From: Bemisia tabaci
Taxonomy: Eukaryota; Arthropoda; Insecta; Hemiptera; Aleyrodidae
Direction: 5' to 3'
Assembly (NCBI RefSeq): GCF_918797505.1
Contig: NC_092800.1
Span: forward strand, 43,082,369 to 43,146,368
DNA length: 64,000 bases
The notes under the pieces are model-generated. The model was not told where the DNA came from and searched no databases. It saw only the letters and a program-made list of their open reading frames with translations. Each line of letters starts with the position of its first letter. Position 1 is the first letter of the stretch. A program made the translations under genes and the position numbers. Positions 55,012-64,000 of the stretch are shown piece by piece.

Positions 55012-55853
55012 TACTCTCATATAGGAGAAACACGACGCATTAGGTCAGCTCAACGATAAAATACAAGAAGGAAATACTAAAAGCATGGATACTGAATAGC
55101 TAAAATTCGAGTGTATATTTAAAAAACACAGCCAGGGCGTTTTGGGCCAACATGCCCATTCTGAATTGAAAACAAATGCTAAAATTAAAATTTTAAAATA
55201 AAAAAGTGACATCCGGGCAAAGGTTGGGTCTAAATAGCAGAGGGAGAAATCAGGAGGTGTCATTTGCCTGATGATCTGCAGATCTGGGTACGGAAAGGTA
55301 TGGGGGAGGGTTTGCCCCCAGTTGAAGAGGTTATATTGATCTCCTCTTGAGAATCGAAAATTATGCTGTGAAAATTATGCGAGGCTATTCAAAAGTCTAC
55401 AATGTGATCGGCTACACAAAATATTGACCTCAGTCCACTTTAAACTTAAGATTCAGTCTTTAACACTAGACCTTCCTGGTGTTCCTGCTAAAAAAAAATG
55501 AGGGAAAGGGGTCCAAAAATGTCAAACTAAATCGTAGTTATGGAGATTTGAAGTTTCCAGTTTAGAAATCGTAATTTCAAGAAAGTTAAATATGCTAGTT
55601 TCTATTTTCACCTATTTTGTTGTGGAACTAATAATTGCATCGCAGAGGCGCGAATAACCATATTTGCTAAGGCACTGCTTCCGATCGCCGAATCTGTTTT
55701 CCTTTTTTTTCTTTTTTCTCACATTTCCTCCAAGGAGAGGGCGATACCGAAATCGCTCCCCTCAGACCCGCTCCTCTGTGCCCCCCCCCCCCCCTTAAAG
55801 AGAAAGGCTTCTTAAAACACCACTCACCAAGGCATCAAATTGGCATCGGGTAT
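55012..55853. other. No supported feature
   Basis: AT-rich with C-run at about 55779-55792. One short - strand ORF without domain. Confidence 0.45.
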
Positions 55854-56110
55854 CCTGCCGTGTTAAGGAAAAAACGCTGAAAGAGCCTTAAGACGTTTTC
55901 GGGTTGCCTTTACTAAATACTGAATTTACTGGAAAATGATTGGATATTTTTTTCCGAATTTTTCAGATACTTTTGTTCGCAACTTGATCTAACAAATCCG
56001 AAAATTTCACCGGAAAATTTGCATAACTTTCCTCGAAAATACATGTTTTACTCGGGGAAAGTTGGCAACTTCCGAAAATTCATACGGCGTTTTTCCCTAG
56101 CACGGCAGTA
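55854..56110. mobile_element. MITE family C, copy
   Basis: CCTGCCGTGTTAAGGAAAAA to TTTTTCCCTAGCACGGCAGTA with diverged subterminal GGAAAGTTGGCAACTTCC. Confidence 0.78.
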
Positions 56111-56703
56111 TTCGCATTAGCACCACGATCGGCGAAACATTTTTTGTCTCGTGGAAATGATAGACGGGTGCGCTCACATTTAAACGTTGAGCGTTTAAAC
56201 GTTAAAGCGCTATTTATAAAGCGGATTTAGTCGATATGCTGAGAGTGAATTACTAGTACCATCCAATCGGGCATCGAAACTGAAAGTTCAAAGTCAACTC
56301 GACTATTTTCCGCGCCTCGAGGTTTCAGCTCATACTATGTCGACCTTTACTGTCAACAGTTATTTCGAGTCACAACGATATTATTTTCTCCCCGTAATTT
56401 TCTGAACTTACCCCATCTAATTGTTCCGGCTTTGTTTAGAACTCTGATCTTCCTCCTCCTTTGTCTTCTGCCAAGAGCCGACGAACAAAAGAATTTGAAC
56501 GAACGTACGCACATATCGAGTGGAGAAATTATCTCCCTAAAAAGTCGGCCGTGAAAACTTTTACAATTTATTTTTTTTCGAAAGTTTCGGACTCATGATT
56601 GATATCAAGGGACCCGTAAGCATTTTTTCCTCATTTTCCGCAGGCCTACATATGCTCCACGACACAGAAAATCTTTTGTTCAAACATTGGATGAGCCTCG
56701 TAT
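56111..56703. other. No supported feature
   Basis: Holds a small palindrome TTTAAACGTTGAGCGTTTAAACGTTAAAGCG near 56182 (written in parts: TTTAAACGTT, GAGCG, TTTAAACGTT). No ORF of note. Confidence 0.4.
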
Positions 56704-57217
56704 TATGCCGTGCTAAGGAAGAACGCCGTATGAACATGCAATATATGCCAAACCCTCGATAAAACATGTATTTTTGACAACATGCTTGCATATTTTTCCT
56801 TGAAATTTTCAGATATTTTAGATAAAATTGCGTAAAAAATTGTCTGAAAATTTCGGAAAATAATAGTCACAATTTTCCTAATAAATCCGGTTTTTATCGG
56901 AGTAGACTTGGCGACGTCTGAAAGCTCATATCGACGGTGAAACTACCAAACCACGTATCTCGTTTGCGGTGTTTAAAAATCTACGCTCGCATTTTATTTT
57001 TTTGAAGTAGACCAAATCAATATCATTCCTTGAAATTTTCACAGAATTTTCTCCGCACGAAGAGGAAAAATCACAGAAATTTTCAAGACCGGACGTTAAG
57101 TAGTTTTTCATTTAAAAAATAAAGTATGACAGGAAGTCTGCGACGTCGCAAACCGAGATACGTGGTTTGGTAGTTTCACCGTCGATATGGCGTTCTTCCT
57201 TAGCATGACATGCAGTA
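56704..57217. mobile_element. MITE family C with nested family P
   Basis: TATGCCGTGCTAAGGAAGAA at the left and GTTCTTCCTTAGCATGACAT at the right. The right terminal repeat (CATACGGCG) is split by a 255 bp nested element. Confidence 0.82.
56931..57185. mobile_element. MITE family P, complete nested copy (TA duplication)
   Basis: TCGACGGTGAAACTACCAAA and TTTGGTAGTTTCACCGTCGA are perfect ends, continuing into CCACGTATCTCG / CGAGATACGTGG. Flanked by TA on each side (56929-56930, 57186-57187), typical of Tc1/mariner-type elements. Defines family P. Confidence 0.88.
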
Positions 57218-58858
57218 TTCTGCTCACTGGAGTAAAAATTTTCGAGATAATTAATCGTCGACTTAAATCGTCGTTTCTTCCCGAAAAATCGGTTTCATTT
57301 AGTTAAATCCGTGTAGATTTAACTTAAAGTCAGTTATTTTGAGTTAAAGGAACGTTGTTTCGCTACTGTTTTTTTTTTTTTTTAACTTGAACTTGACGAT
57401 AGCAAAACGATGCTTTTTTAACTCAAAAAATCAAATTTTGTCGACGGAAAACGAGACTATAAGTCAAAGTAATATCTCTATTTTTTTTAAGTGCAATGCT
57501 ATGAATAAACGCCGCTTCTTTAACCATGTGCAAGTTTCCTAATTTCTTTTGATAAAACCAAAATTGATTCGACCTGAAAAAATTGATAAATACCTACAAA
57601 TTTCAATGATCCTTGATCATCTCCTCATTACCGGGGTTTTTTTTCTCGAGGAAGTTAGTTCGGAAGGTAGAATTTTGGTATTCCGTCGTTTTTCACGAAT
57701 CATCAATAGTTTTAAATCCAGGAGAGGTCGAATAGAGCAAAATCCAGAGGTTGGATAGAGCATAATCCAAAATTGAATTGTTTCTTATTTAAATTAATTT
57801 TTTTTCTAAACAATTTTAATAATTTGGTATCATAATAATACTACGGTATTGTAATTTCCACAGAAGTGAAATTCATGAAATTCAGTGGTCTGTGTCACAG
57901 CACCTTGCGTAAGTTTAAATTTCACAATGTACGTTATACCGCCCGACATTATAAGAGAAATATGAAAAGACGATTCATCTTTTAGACCATATTTTTTTTT
58001 GACCCTTATTCAATCTCAAGATCAAAATTCGTAAAATTTCCCGTGTTGTTTGTTTGAGCACAAAAAAATATGCCCTTTAAATTTGATGCAACCCTCGTCT
58101 TTATGAATTTTTTTTTGAAAATGATGTAAAAGAGGAAATTTGATTGCGACCGAGAGACGTATTTTTCTACTTTTGCAAGCGATTTACGATAATTTACACA
58201 GTATCTGAATGTTTCTGGCATTTCATTCCAGTGTAGGTTTAGGAATGTCTCGAATAGCAAAATATACAAAGCGCCTGCAAATTGGGACGACGCAAACCAG
58301 CGTGCACAAAACTGCCAAGCTCACAGAATGAGATTCAACCCCTTCCTGATCCTTACAGTTTTTCCCGCAGATTGTTTTCGCATTTCCGCGTACAGCAAAC
58401 TAATGAGGAAAAAGTGGTATTTTAGCTTGTTCACAAATATATCCTTGGAGTGCATTTTACCACGTTGTTGTAGATTTGACGACTTTTACTGGCTTTAAGA
58501 AATCGAAGTCAGGGTTGATTTTATGGCAATTCATCGACACATGCTTGCCTCTACCATGAAATTATCAACAGTTGCATTGACTACTCATTTTGATACCTTG
58601 TTTGATCTGATGTAGATGACTATCTTTATTAATTTTAATTTTATAAAGTTTTTAAACACTACGCTGAACTTCAAAGAGGCAAGAAGCGAGAATTATGGTC
58701 AACATTCACCAAATTTGGATAATTTTGTTTGCCCTACTGGTCTGTGTCTTATTAAGTTTAGAGGTGCAAATCCGTGCTCTCCTTTCTAAAGATGTAACGT
58801 GTTGTTGACATAGCCCCTTTCCACCCCAGCGCTCCCATCTGTACAGGGATTTACACCA
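57218..58858. other. No supported gene
   Basis: Contains a possible decayed MITE at about 57225-57495 (starting CACTGGAGTAAAAATTT with GTCGACTTAAATCG and AACTTAAAGTCAG motifs). A - strand ORF at 58006-58269 is not supported. Otherwise AT-rich. Confidence 0.4.
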
Positions 58859-58998
58859 CACTGAAAAAAAAACTGCTAAAATCAACACATGAAATAGTGA
58901 AAAAAGGTGACAACTCATCAAAATACATTAAGAACACCGGGTTGATTTTACTAATTTGGTGATTTGTCACCGTATTTTAGCAATTTTTTTTTTCAGTG
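58859..58998. mobile_element. Foldback MITE, CACTG-A8 ends
   Basis: CACTGAAAAAAAAACTGCTA to TAGCAATTTTTTTTTTCAGTG. AAAATCAACAC and GGTGACAAC(T)CA mirror across AACACCGGGTTG. Confidence 0.8.
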
Positions 58999-59009
58999 CA
59001 TGTGAATTG

Positions 59010-59162
59010 ATGCACAAAATACATTTGATAATCTTGTTCCTTTGGGCTCTCCTGAATGAATCAAGACAATTATTCTCAAATATTGGCCGTACGCAGGAAA
59101 ACCTCAATAACCTTTGCTTATCTCAAATTTCAGAAATTAGAGACCGCAATGTCCGTTCATGA
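59010..59162 (+). CDS. Candidate short ORF with signal-peptide-like start
   Basis: 50 codons starting MHKIHLIILFLWALLNES, a convincing signal peptide shape, then a polar tail with one Cys. It begins 11 bp after a MITE. A good splice acceptor (TTATCTCAAATTTCAG, about 59131) lies inside it but opens a different frame, so no two-exon model joins. No family recognised; chance is a real possibility. Confidence 0.2.
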   Translation: MHKIHLIILFLWALLNESRQLFSNIGRTQENLNNLCLSQISEIRDRNVRS

Positions 59163-59879
59163 CGGCGTAGGGATACAACCATTCGTGTCCCCCGGCTTTG
59201 GCTTCTTAGTGGCCAGGGGGGCGGCCCACTATGGTCCACAGACCCTATTTAACGGAACTTTATTCAAATTTTGAAGGTGGAAAAAATTAAATTTTGGCAC
59301 TACAGCTTTATCATACATACTCTCATGGATCGTCACCTAAGTTTTCATCGACTAATAATGAATTAGAAGATAGTGACGGACCCTAACAACAGAGCGCGCG
59401 ACAGGTCTTCATTAGCTAATTGTGGGCCGCATTCGGTGGTGCGTTACAAGGTGTTTATTTTACCGAGTTACGCCTCATCTATGTAAATTTTTGGACTACA
59501 TGGATCCATCTGATGGCAAACGACTTCCTTTTCACCCAGTCTCATTAATTTTGAACCGAAATTTGTATGCTTTTGAACACTGCAAACATACGCCAAAAAA
59601 TGATAGAAATCAGTGAAATTCATAATTTTTAGGAAGCTCCAACTTTTTTTTTAATTCTAGTTAATGCTTTGCGGATTAAAAAATCTTGTTCCACATATCC
59701 TTAAGTTAAAATGATGTCAATTAAATGTCGCCTTTTGTCGCCTAAAGGTCGAAATGATTTTTTTTCGGAGTGCACCTCCATACATCAAAATGTGGAATAC
59801 TCAATACATTTTTGGCGTTTTTGCGACTGTTAAATTTTTTCTAGGTACAGAATAAAAGTATTCCGATGTACAGTAAAAG
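59163..59879. other. No supported feature
   Basis: AT-rich; short ORFs only (59422-59616). Confidence 0.45.
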
Positions 59880-59885
59880 TTCTGA

Positions 59886-60322
59886 CCACTTTTCTGACCA
59901 CTTTTTGACTCTTTCTCTGGAGCGTTTTCAGCGGCTAGCTCGAAGCGAGGGACTCGCGGAGCTTTTCCGACCGGATAATCGCACTCAGCGGGTCATTTCC
60001 AAGAGAGCTTACTTGGTCTCGGCCCGATCGGCAAGCTTTCGATTTTGACCCGAAAAATTTAGTCCATGTAACCCCTGTCGATTTTTCTCTATTTTTGACT
60101 GAGAAAAAAATTTCTAGATTTCAGTCGCATCCTACGTAGCTTGAGGCGTAGAATCGATACCGCATGGTCCCGACTCTCGGCGAAGCTTCCTGAGCCGTGA
60201 ATCAGTCATAAACTGGTCAAAAACGAGCTTTTCTGACCAATTTTTGACGTTTACTCTGAAGCGATTTCAGCGAGTTGCTAGAAGCGAGGGACTCGCGGAG
60301 CTTTTCCGACTGGAAAATCACT
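59886..60322. repeat. ~90 bp direct repeat ahead of the minisatellite
   Basis: 59886-59980 and 60232-60322 share TTTCTGACCA, TTTTTGAC, GCG(T)TTTCAGCG, GAAGCGAGGGACTCGCGGAG and CTTTTCCGAC in order. The second copy ends about 10 bp before the first minisatellite unit. Confidence 0.78.
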
Positions 60323-60330
60323 GACCCACC

Positions 60331-62130
60331 GGTTTGGCTCCTTAGGGTTCAGGGGGCTTACCCCCTGCTTTGGCTCCTTAGGGTTCAGGGGGCTGTCCCC
60401 TATGTTCGGCTCCTTAGGGTTCAGGGGGCTGACCCCCGGGTTTTGCTCCGTAGGGTTCAGGGGTCTGACCCCCGAGTTTCGCTCCTTTGGGTTCAGGGGG
60501 CTGACCCCCGGGTTTTGCTCCTTAGTGTTCAGGGGGCTGGCCCCCGGCTTTGGCTCCTTAGGGTTCAGGGGGCTAGCCCCCGGCTTTGGCTCCTTAGTGT
60601 TCAGGGGGCTGGCCCCCGTGTTTGGCTCCTTAGTGTTCAGGGGGCTGGCCCCCGGGTTCGGCTCCTTAGTGTTAAGGGGGCTGGCCCCCGGGTATGGCTC
60701 CTTAGAGTTCAGGGTACTGGCCCCCACCTGCGGCTCCTTAGGGCCAGGGGGCTGACCCCGGGTTTGGCTCCTTAGGGTTCAGGGGGCTGACCCCCGAGTT
60801 TGGCTTGTTAGGGTTCAGGGGGCTGACCCCAGGGTTTGGCTCCTTGGGGGCCAGGGGGCTGACCCATAGGTTTTGCTTCTTCGGGTTTAGGGGGCTGACC
60901 CCCGGGTTTGGCTCTTTAGGGTTCAGGGGGCTGACCCCCGAGTTTGGCTTGTTAGTGTTCAGGGGGCTGACCCCAGGGTTTGGCTCCTTAGGGGCCAGGG
61001 GGCTGACCCATAGGTTTTGCTTCTTCGGGTTTAGGGGGCTGACCCCCGGTTTTGGCTCTTTCGGGTTCAGGGGGCTGACCCCCGGGTTTGGCTCCTTAGG
61101 GTTCAGGGGGCCGACCCCCGAGTTTCGCTCCTTAGGGTTCAGGGGGCTGACCCCCGGGTTTGGCTCCTTCGGGTTCAGGGGGCTGACCCCCGAGTTTCGC
61201 TCCTTAGGGTTCAGGGGGCTGACCCCCGGGTTTGGCTTTTTTGGGTTCAGGGGGCTGACCCATGGGTTTGGCTCCCTAGGGTTCTGAGGGCTGACCCCCG
61301 GGTTTTGGCTCCTTAGGAATCAGGGGGCTGACCCCCGGGTTTGGCTCCTTAGGGTTCAGGGGGCTAACCCCCGGGTTTGGCTCCCTAGGGTTCAGGGGGC
61401 TGACCCCCGGGCTTTGCCCTTTAGGGTTCAAGGGGCTGACCCCCGGGTTAGGCTGCTTAGGGTTCAGGGGGCTGACCCCCGAGTTTCGCTCCTTAGGGTT
61501 CAGGGGGCTGACCCCCGGGTTCGACTCTTTAGGGTTCAGGGGGCTGACCCCCGGTTTGGCTCCTTAGGGTTCAGGGGGCTGACCCCCGGGTTTGGCTCTT
61601 TAGGGTTCAGGAGGCTGACCCCCGGGTTTTGCTCCTTAGGGTTCAGGGGGCTGACCCCCGAGTTTCGCTCCTTTGGGTTCCGGGGCTGACCCCCGGGTTT
61701 TTCTTGTTAGGGCTCAGGGGGCTGACCCCCGGGTTTTGCTCCTTAGGAGCCAGGGGGCTGACCGCCGGGTTTGGCTCCTTAATGTTCAGGGGGCTGACCC
61801 CCGGGTTCGGCTCCTTAGGGTTCAGGGGGCTGACCCCCGAGTTTCGCTCCGTAGGGTTCAGGGGGCTGACCCCCGGGTTTGGATCTTTAGGGTTCAGGGG
61901 GCTAACTCCCCGGTTTGGCTCCTTAGGGTTCAGGGGGCTGACCCCCGGGTTTTGCTCCTTAGGATTCAGGGAGCTGACCCCCGAGTTTCGCTCCTTTGGG
62001 TTCAGGGGGCTGACCCCTGGTTTGGCTCCTTAGGGTTCAGGGGGCTGACCCCCGGGTTTGGCAACTTAGGGTTCAGGGGGCTGACACCCGAATTTTGCTC
62101 CTTAGGGTTCAGGGGGCTGACCCCGGTTTC
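60331..62130. repeat. 36 bp minisatellite, about 50 units
   Basis: Unit GGCTCCTTAGGGTTCAGG then GGGCTGACCCCCGGGTTT, 36 bp, repeated for 1.8 kb with point variants and few length changes. Each unit contains GGGGGCTGACCCCC, a 5-bp stem with a 4-nt loop. A 144 bp (4-unit) higher-order repeat is visible: GAGTTTGGCTTGTTAG recurs at 60796 and 60940, and GACCCATAGGTTTTGC at 60861 and 61005. Because 36 is a multiple of 3, several frames stay open on both strands (12-residue repeats such as GSLGFRGLTPGF on + and SPLNPKEPNPGV on -). These ORFs break wherever a unit has a 1-bp indel, so I read them as by-products. Confidence 0.95.
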
Positions 62131-63231
62131 GTATATATATAATTCGTACCCCTTAGCCTGAAGTCGATGATTCGCCTTCAAATGGCCGGGTATGCAAAAT
62201 GACTGTCTTGAAGCACGAATAGTGGTATCAGAATTTTGCATTAAGTTAACGCATTGATTTGAAGGCGCTTTTCTGTATCCATTGTGAATGGCCTTTTACA
62301 ATGATGTTGACCAAAAAGTTCATAATTTCGGGTTTTAAATCGAGCCGCATTTTCGAAAAATTCCGAGGATTATTATTTTGAAAAAATAATAAGATTGTTT
62401 TTGGTCTCTGCGTCTTATTTCAAAGGAGAGATTTTAGGCGGCTGGATAAGATTGTGCATTTTAAATCCCTTGCTTCGGTCATCTTATTCTGAAACGGAAC
62501 TGAAGGAGTCGCTGTTGTCAAGATCGCAACTTAGTCAAAGGCGGTTGTGAATGCAAAAATGAGCTTTTTTTTTATTAACTGTGAATAATCAAAATTGAAG
62601 AAAAGGTACTTTGTTTACTCTTCCATTAGGAATGCGTAAAGCATGGATGGATAGAGCATCGATGACCAACTAAATCTTTTCTGATAAGGAATTTTAAGTT
62701 CGAAACCCTTTTTTCAGTCTTTAAATGATCCAAATTCACCAAAAAGTCCAAGACACTAATTGCAAAAATGCGTATCTCCTGATGAAGTGTCAATTCTTAG
62801 TGCCAAAAACGCGAATCTTGGCATTTCTGCCGTATTTTCTAACAGTTTGAGAAAATTATTGAAACTGCTGATGGAGTTTGGAAAAACATCTTATCCTTGC
62901 TATTCTCAAGAATTCAAAAAGGCGACCGTGTCTAGATTGTCAAGCATCAAGGTAATTTAAAATGTGCATCTCGTGTGGTGTGAGGTGTCATTTTTGTTGT
63001 AAATTTAAAATGTAGTGTCAAAAAAAGCCCCTGGTCAAACGGGGTGCATCAAATCCAAGATGGCGGTCAATTTTGAACGGCGCAGGAGGGTAACTTTTAA
63101 AGTTTGATTCATGTAATACACTCTAAATTGAACCACGATTTCTGGATAATATTGGTCTAGAAGTTTGATGAGAGGTTCAAGATTCATTTGTTTTTTATAA
63201 GACTTTATCTACGACCCGATAAATGACACCT
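62131..63231. other. No supported gene
   Basis: AT-rich; short ORFs only (62760-62960). A small inverted pair around GCAAAATGACTG / GAATTTTGCA near 62193-62240. Confidence 0.45.
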
Positions 63232-63503
63232 GCGGGCCGATTATTGAAACTGATAGACAAAGCTATAGACAAAGAAGACATAGGGAGTATAGAGCGATCC
63301 TATTGGTTGACATGATTGGTTCTTATAGACTAAGGAAGAAAATGATATACTAACTGTCAGGTTTCTCGTGGGTTGCCGTTAGTTAGTCCATTACCTACCT
63401 CCTACGTCCATTGCCAACACCCGCTTCCACCAATAGGATCCCTTCAAATCCCTTTTATCGTCTTTGTCTATAGCTTTGTCTATCAGTTTCAATAATCGGC
63501 CCG
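63232..63503. mobile_element. MITE family I, intact copy
   Basis: About 272 bp. GCGGGCCGATTATTGAAACT and AGTTTCAATAATCGGCCCGC are perfect ends, continuing with GATAGACAAAGCTATAGACA / TGTCTATAGCTTTGTCTATC and GATCCTATTGG / CCAATAGGATC. Reference for the two interrupted copies at 12872 and 26570. Confidence 0.9.
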
Positions 63504-64000
63504 CTGGTCAGGAGGCGTAAAACTGACAATCCAGGCCGAATCCGTGGGTTACTAGGGTTTAAGATGAGGCAATGATTTTGGTGAATGTAGATAATTTTGG
63601 TCGTAAATTTTAGATTTAAAGCAGATAATGCCCTCTAATTATTGTGCACGATCACTCGATTACGGGATCAGTAGGTATTTGACTTCTTACTTTAAATGAC
63701 GGAACGGAAAATTTTAAAGTGCGATAGCATAAAATCTTTGAAAGTGATCTAGCAGTTTTATTACATAGATGTTCGCAATTAATTTTACTCCTCAGTAAGA
63801 CTGAAATTGAGGATGGTGACTGTCTCCATATGAGGTACCAATAAAACGACACTACAAATAGTTGTGCAATTCGAAAAGAAACTGCTGGATACGCGATATT
63901 TACAGCGGAGTTACCTTTTACTAAAAGAAAAATAATGAAAAAATAAAAACATTGATGATTCATACCACCGGATGATGTTCCTCAGTATATTTTTTCAAAA
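63504..64000. other. No supported gene
   Basis: A 103-codon - strand ORF (63652-63963) has a hydrophobic start but no downstream exon or domain can be shown; the window ends here. Confidence 0.35.

Noticed and set aside
60331..62130. TTAGGG within each minisatellite unit, suggesting telomeric DNA
   Set aside because: Only one TTAGGG per 36 bp unit, within a larger fixed unit; not a telomere array, and insects use mainly TTAGG.
60275..62161. Long ORFs across the minisatellite (up to ~166 codons, both strands)
   Set aside because: They exist because the unit is 36 bp. They shift frame at every indel, have no start context, and overlap each other in several frames.
1..64000. CRISPR arrays, bacterial operons, rRNA or functional tRNA genes
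   Set aside because: None seen. The tandem repeats lack spacer-repeat structure, and the only tRNA-like signal (37447-37500) does not fold as a tRNA.

Overview
This is eukaryotic, intron-era sequence: AT-rich, no operons or ribosome-binding sites, almost no long open reading frames, dense with short inverted-repeat transposons, microsatellites and homopolymer runs. The repeat style (hAT and Tc1/pogo-type MITEs, an LTR retrotransposon primed by tRNA-Trp, insect-like TATA/Inr spacing) fits an insect nuclear genome. From general familiarity I suspect a sap-feeding hemipteran such as a whitefly, but nothing in the window proves the species.

One protein-coding gene is well supported. It is a two-exon gene on the + strand, with a signal-peptide exon at 39007-39124 and a terminal exon at 43341-43804. 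They are joined in phase across a 4.2 kb intron and followed by two polyadenylation signals. It encodes a small secreted, NQQP-repeat-bearing, eight-cysteine, tryptophan-rich protein of unknown function. Two other short signal-peptide-like ORFs (52698-52877, 59010-59162) are only candidates.

Most of the rest is mobile DNA. Family A is a ~165 bp hAT MITE with CAGTGGCGTGGCGTG ends; it has ten copies, mostly with 8-bp target duplications, seven of them between 40 and 53.3 kb. Family B is a ~163 bp hAT MITE with CAGGGGCGGATCCAG ends and five copies, one split by a 1.5 kb element (family H). Family C has CTGCCGTGCTAAGG ends and about ten copies or fragments. Families D to Q are smaller foldback elements. 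An LTR retrotransposon at 32793-36581 has identical 168 bp LTRs, an ACGG target duplication and a tRNA-Trp primer site, but a non-coding interior. Several very long palindromes (1857-2299, 12888-13480, 47686-48044) and nested insertions up to three deep are present.

By region: 0-13 kb is nested MITEs with the family H element and a GC-rich patch near 12.1 kb. 13-28 kb holds a ~970 bp segmental duplication (13481-14452 and 26831-27812) and a CpG-rich block at 23.7-24.1 kb. 28-37 kb holds a ~96 bp tandem repeat, family H debris and the LTR element. 38.8-44 kb is the gene, its intron filled with four kinds of transposon. 44-58 kb is the densest hAT MITE cluster, including two foldback elements that sit exactly between long direct duplications. 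60.33-62.13 kb is a 50-unit, 36 bp minisatellite with a 144 bp higher-order repeat.
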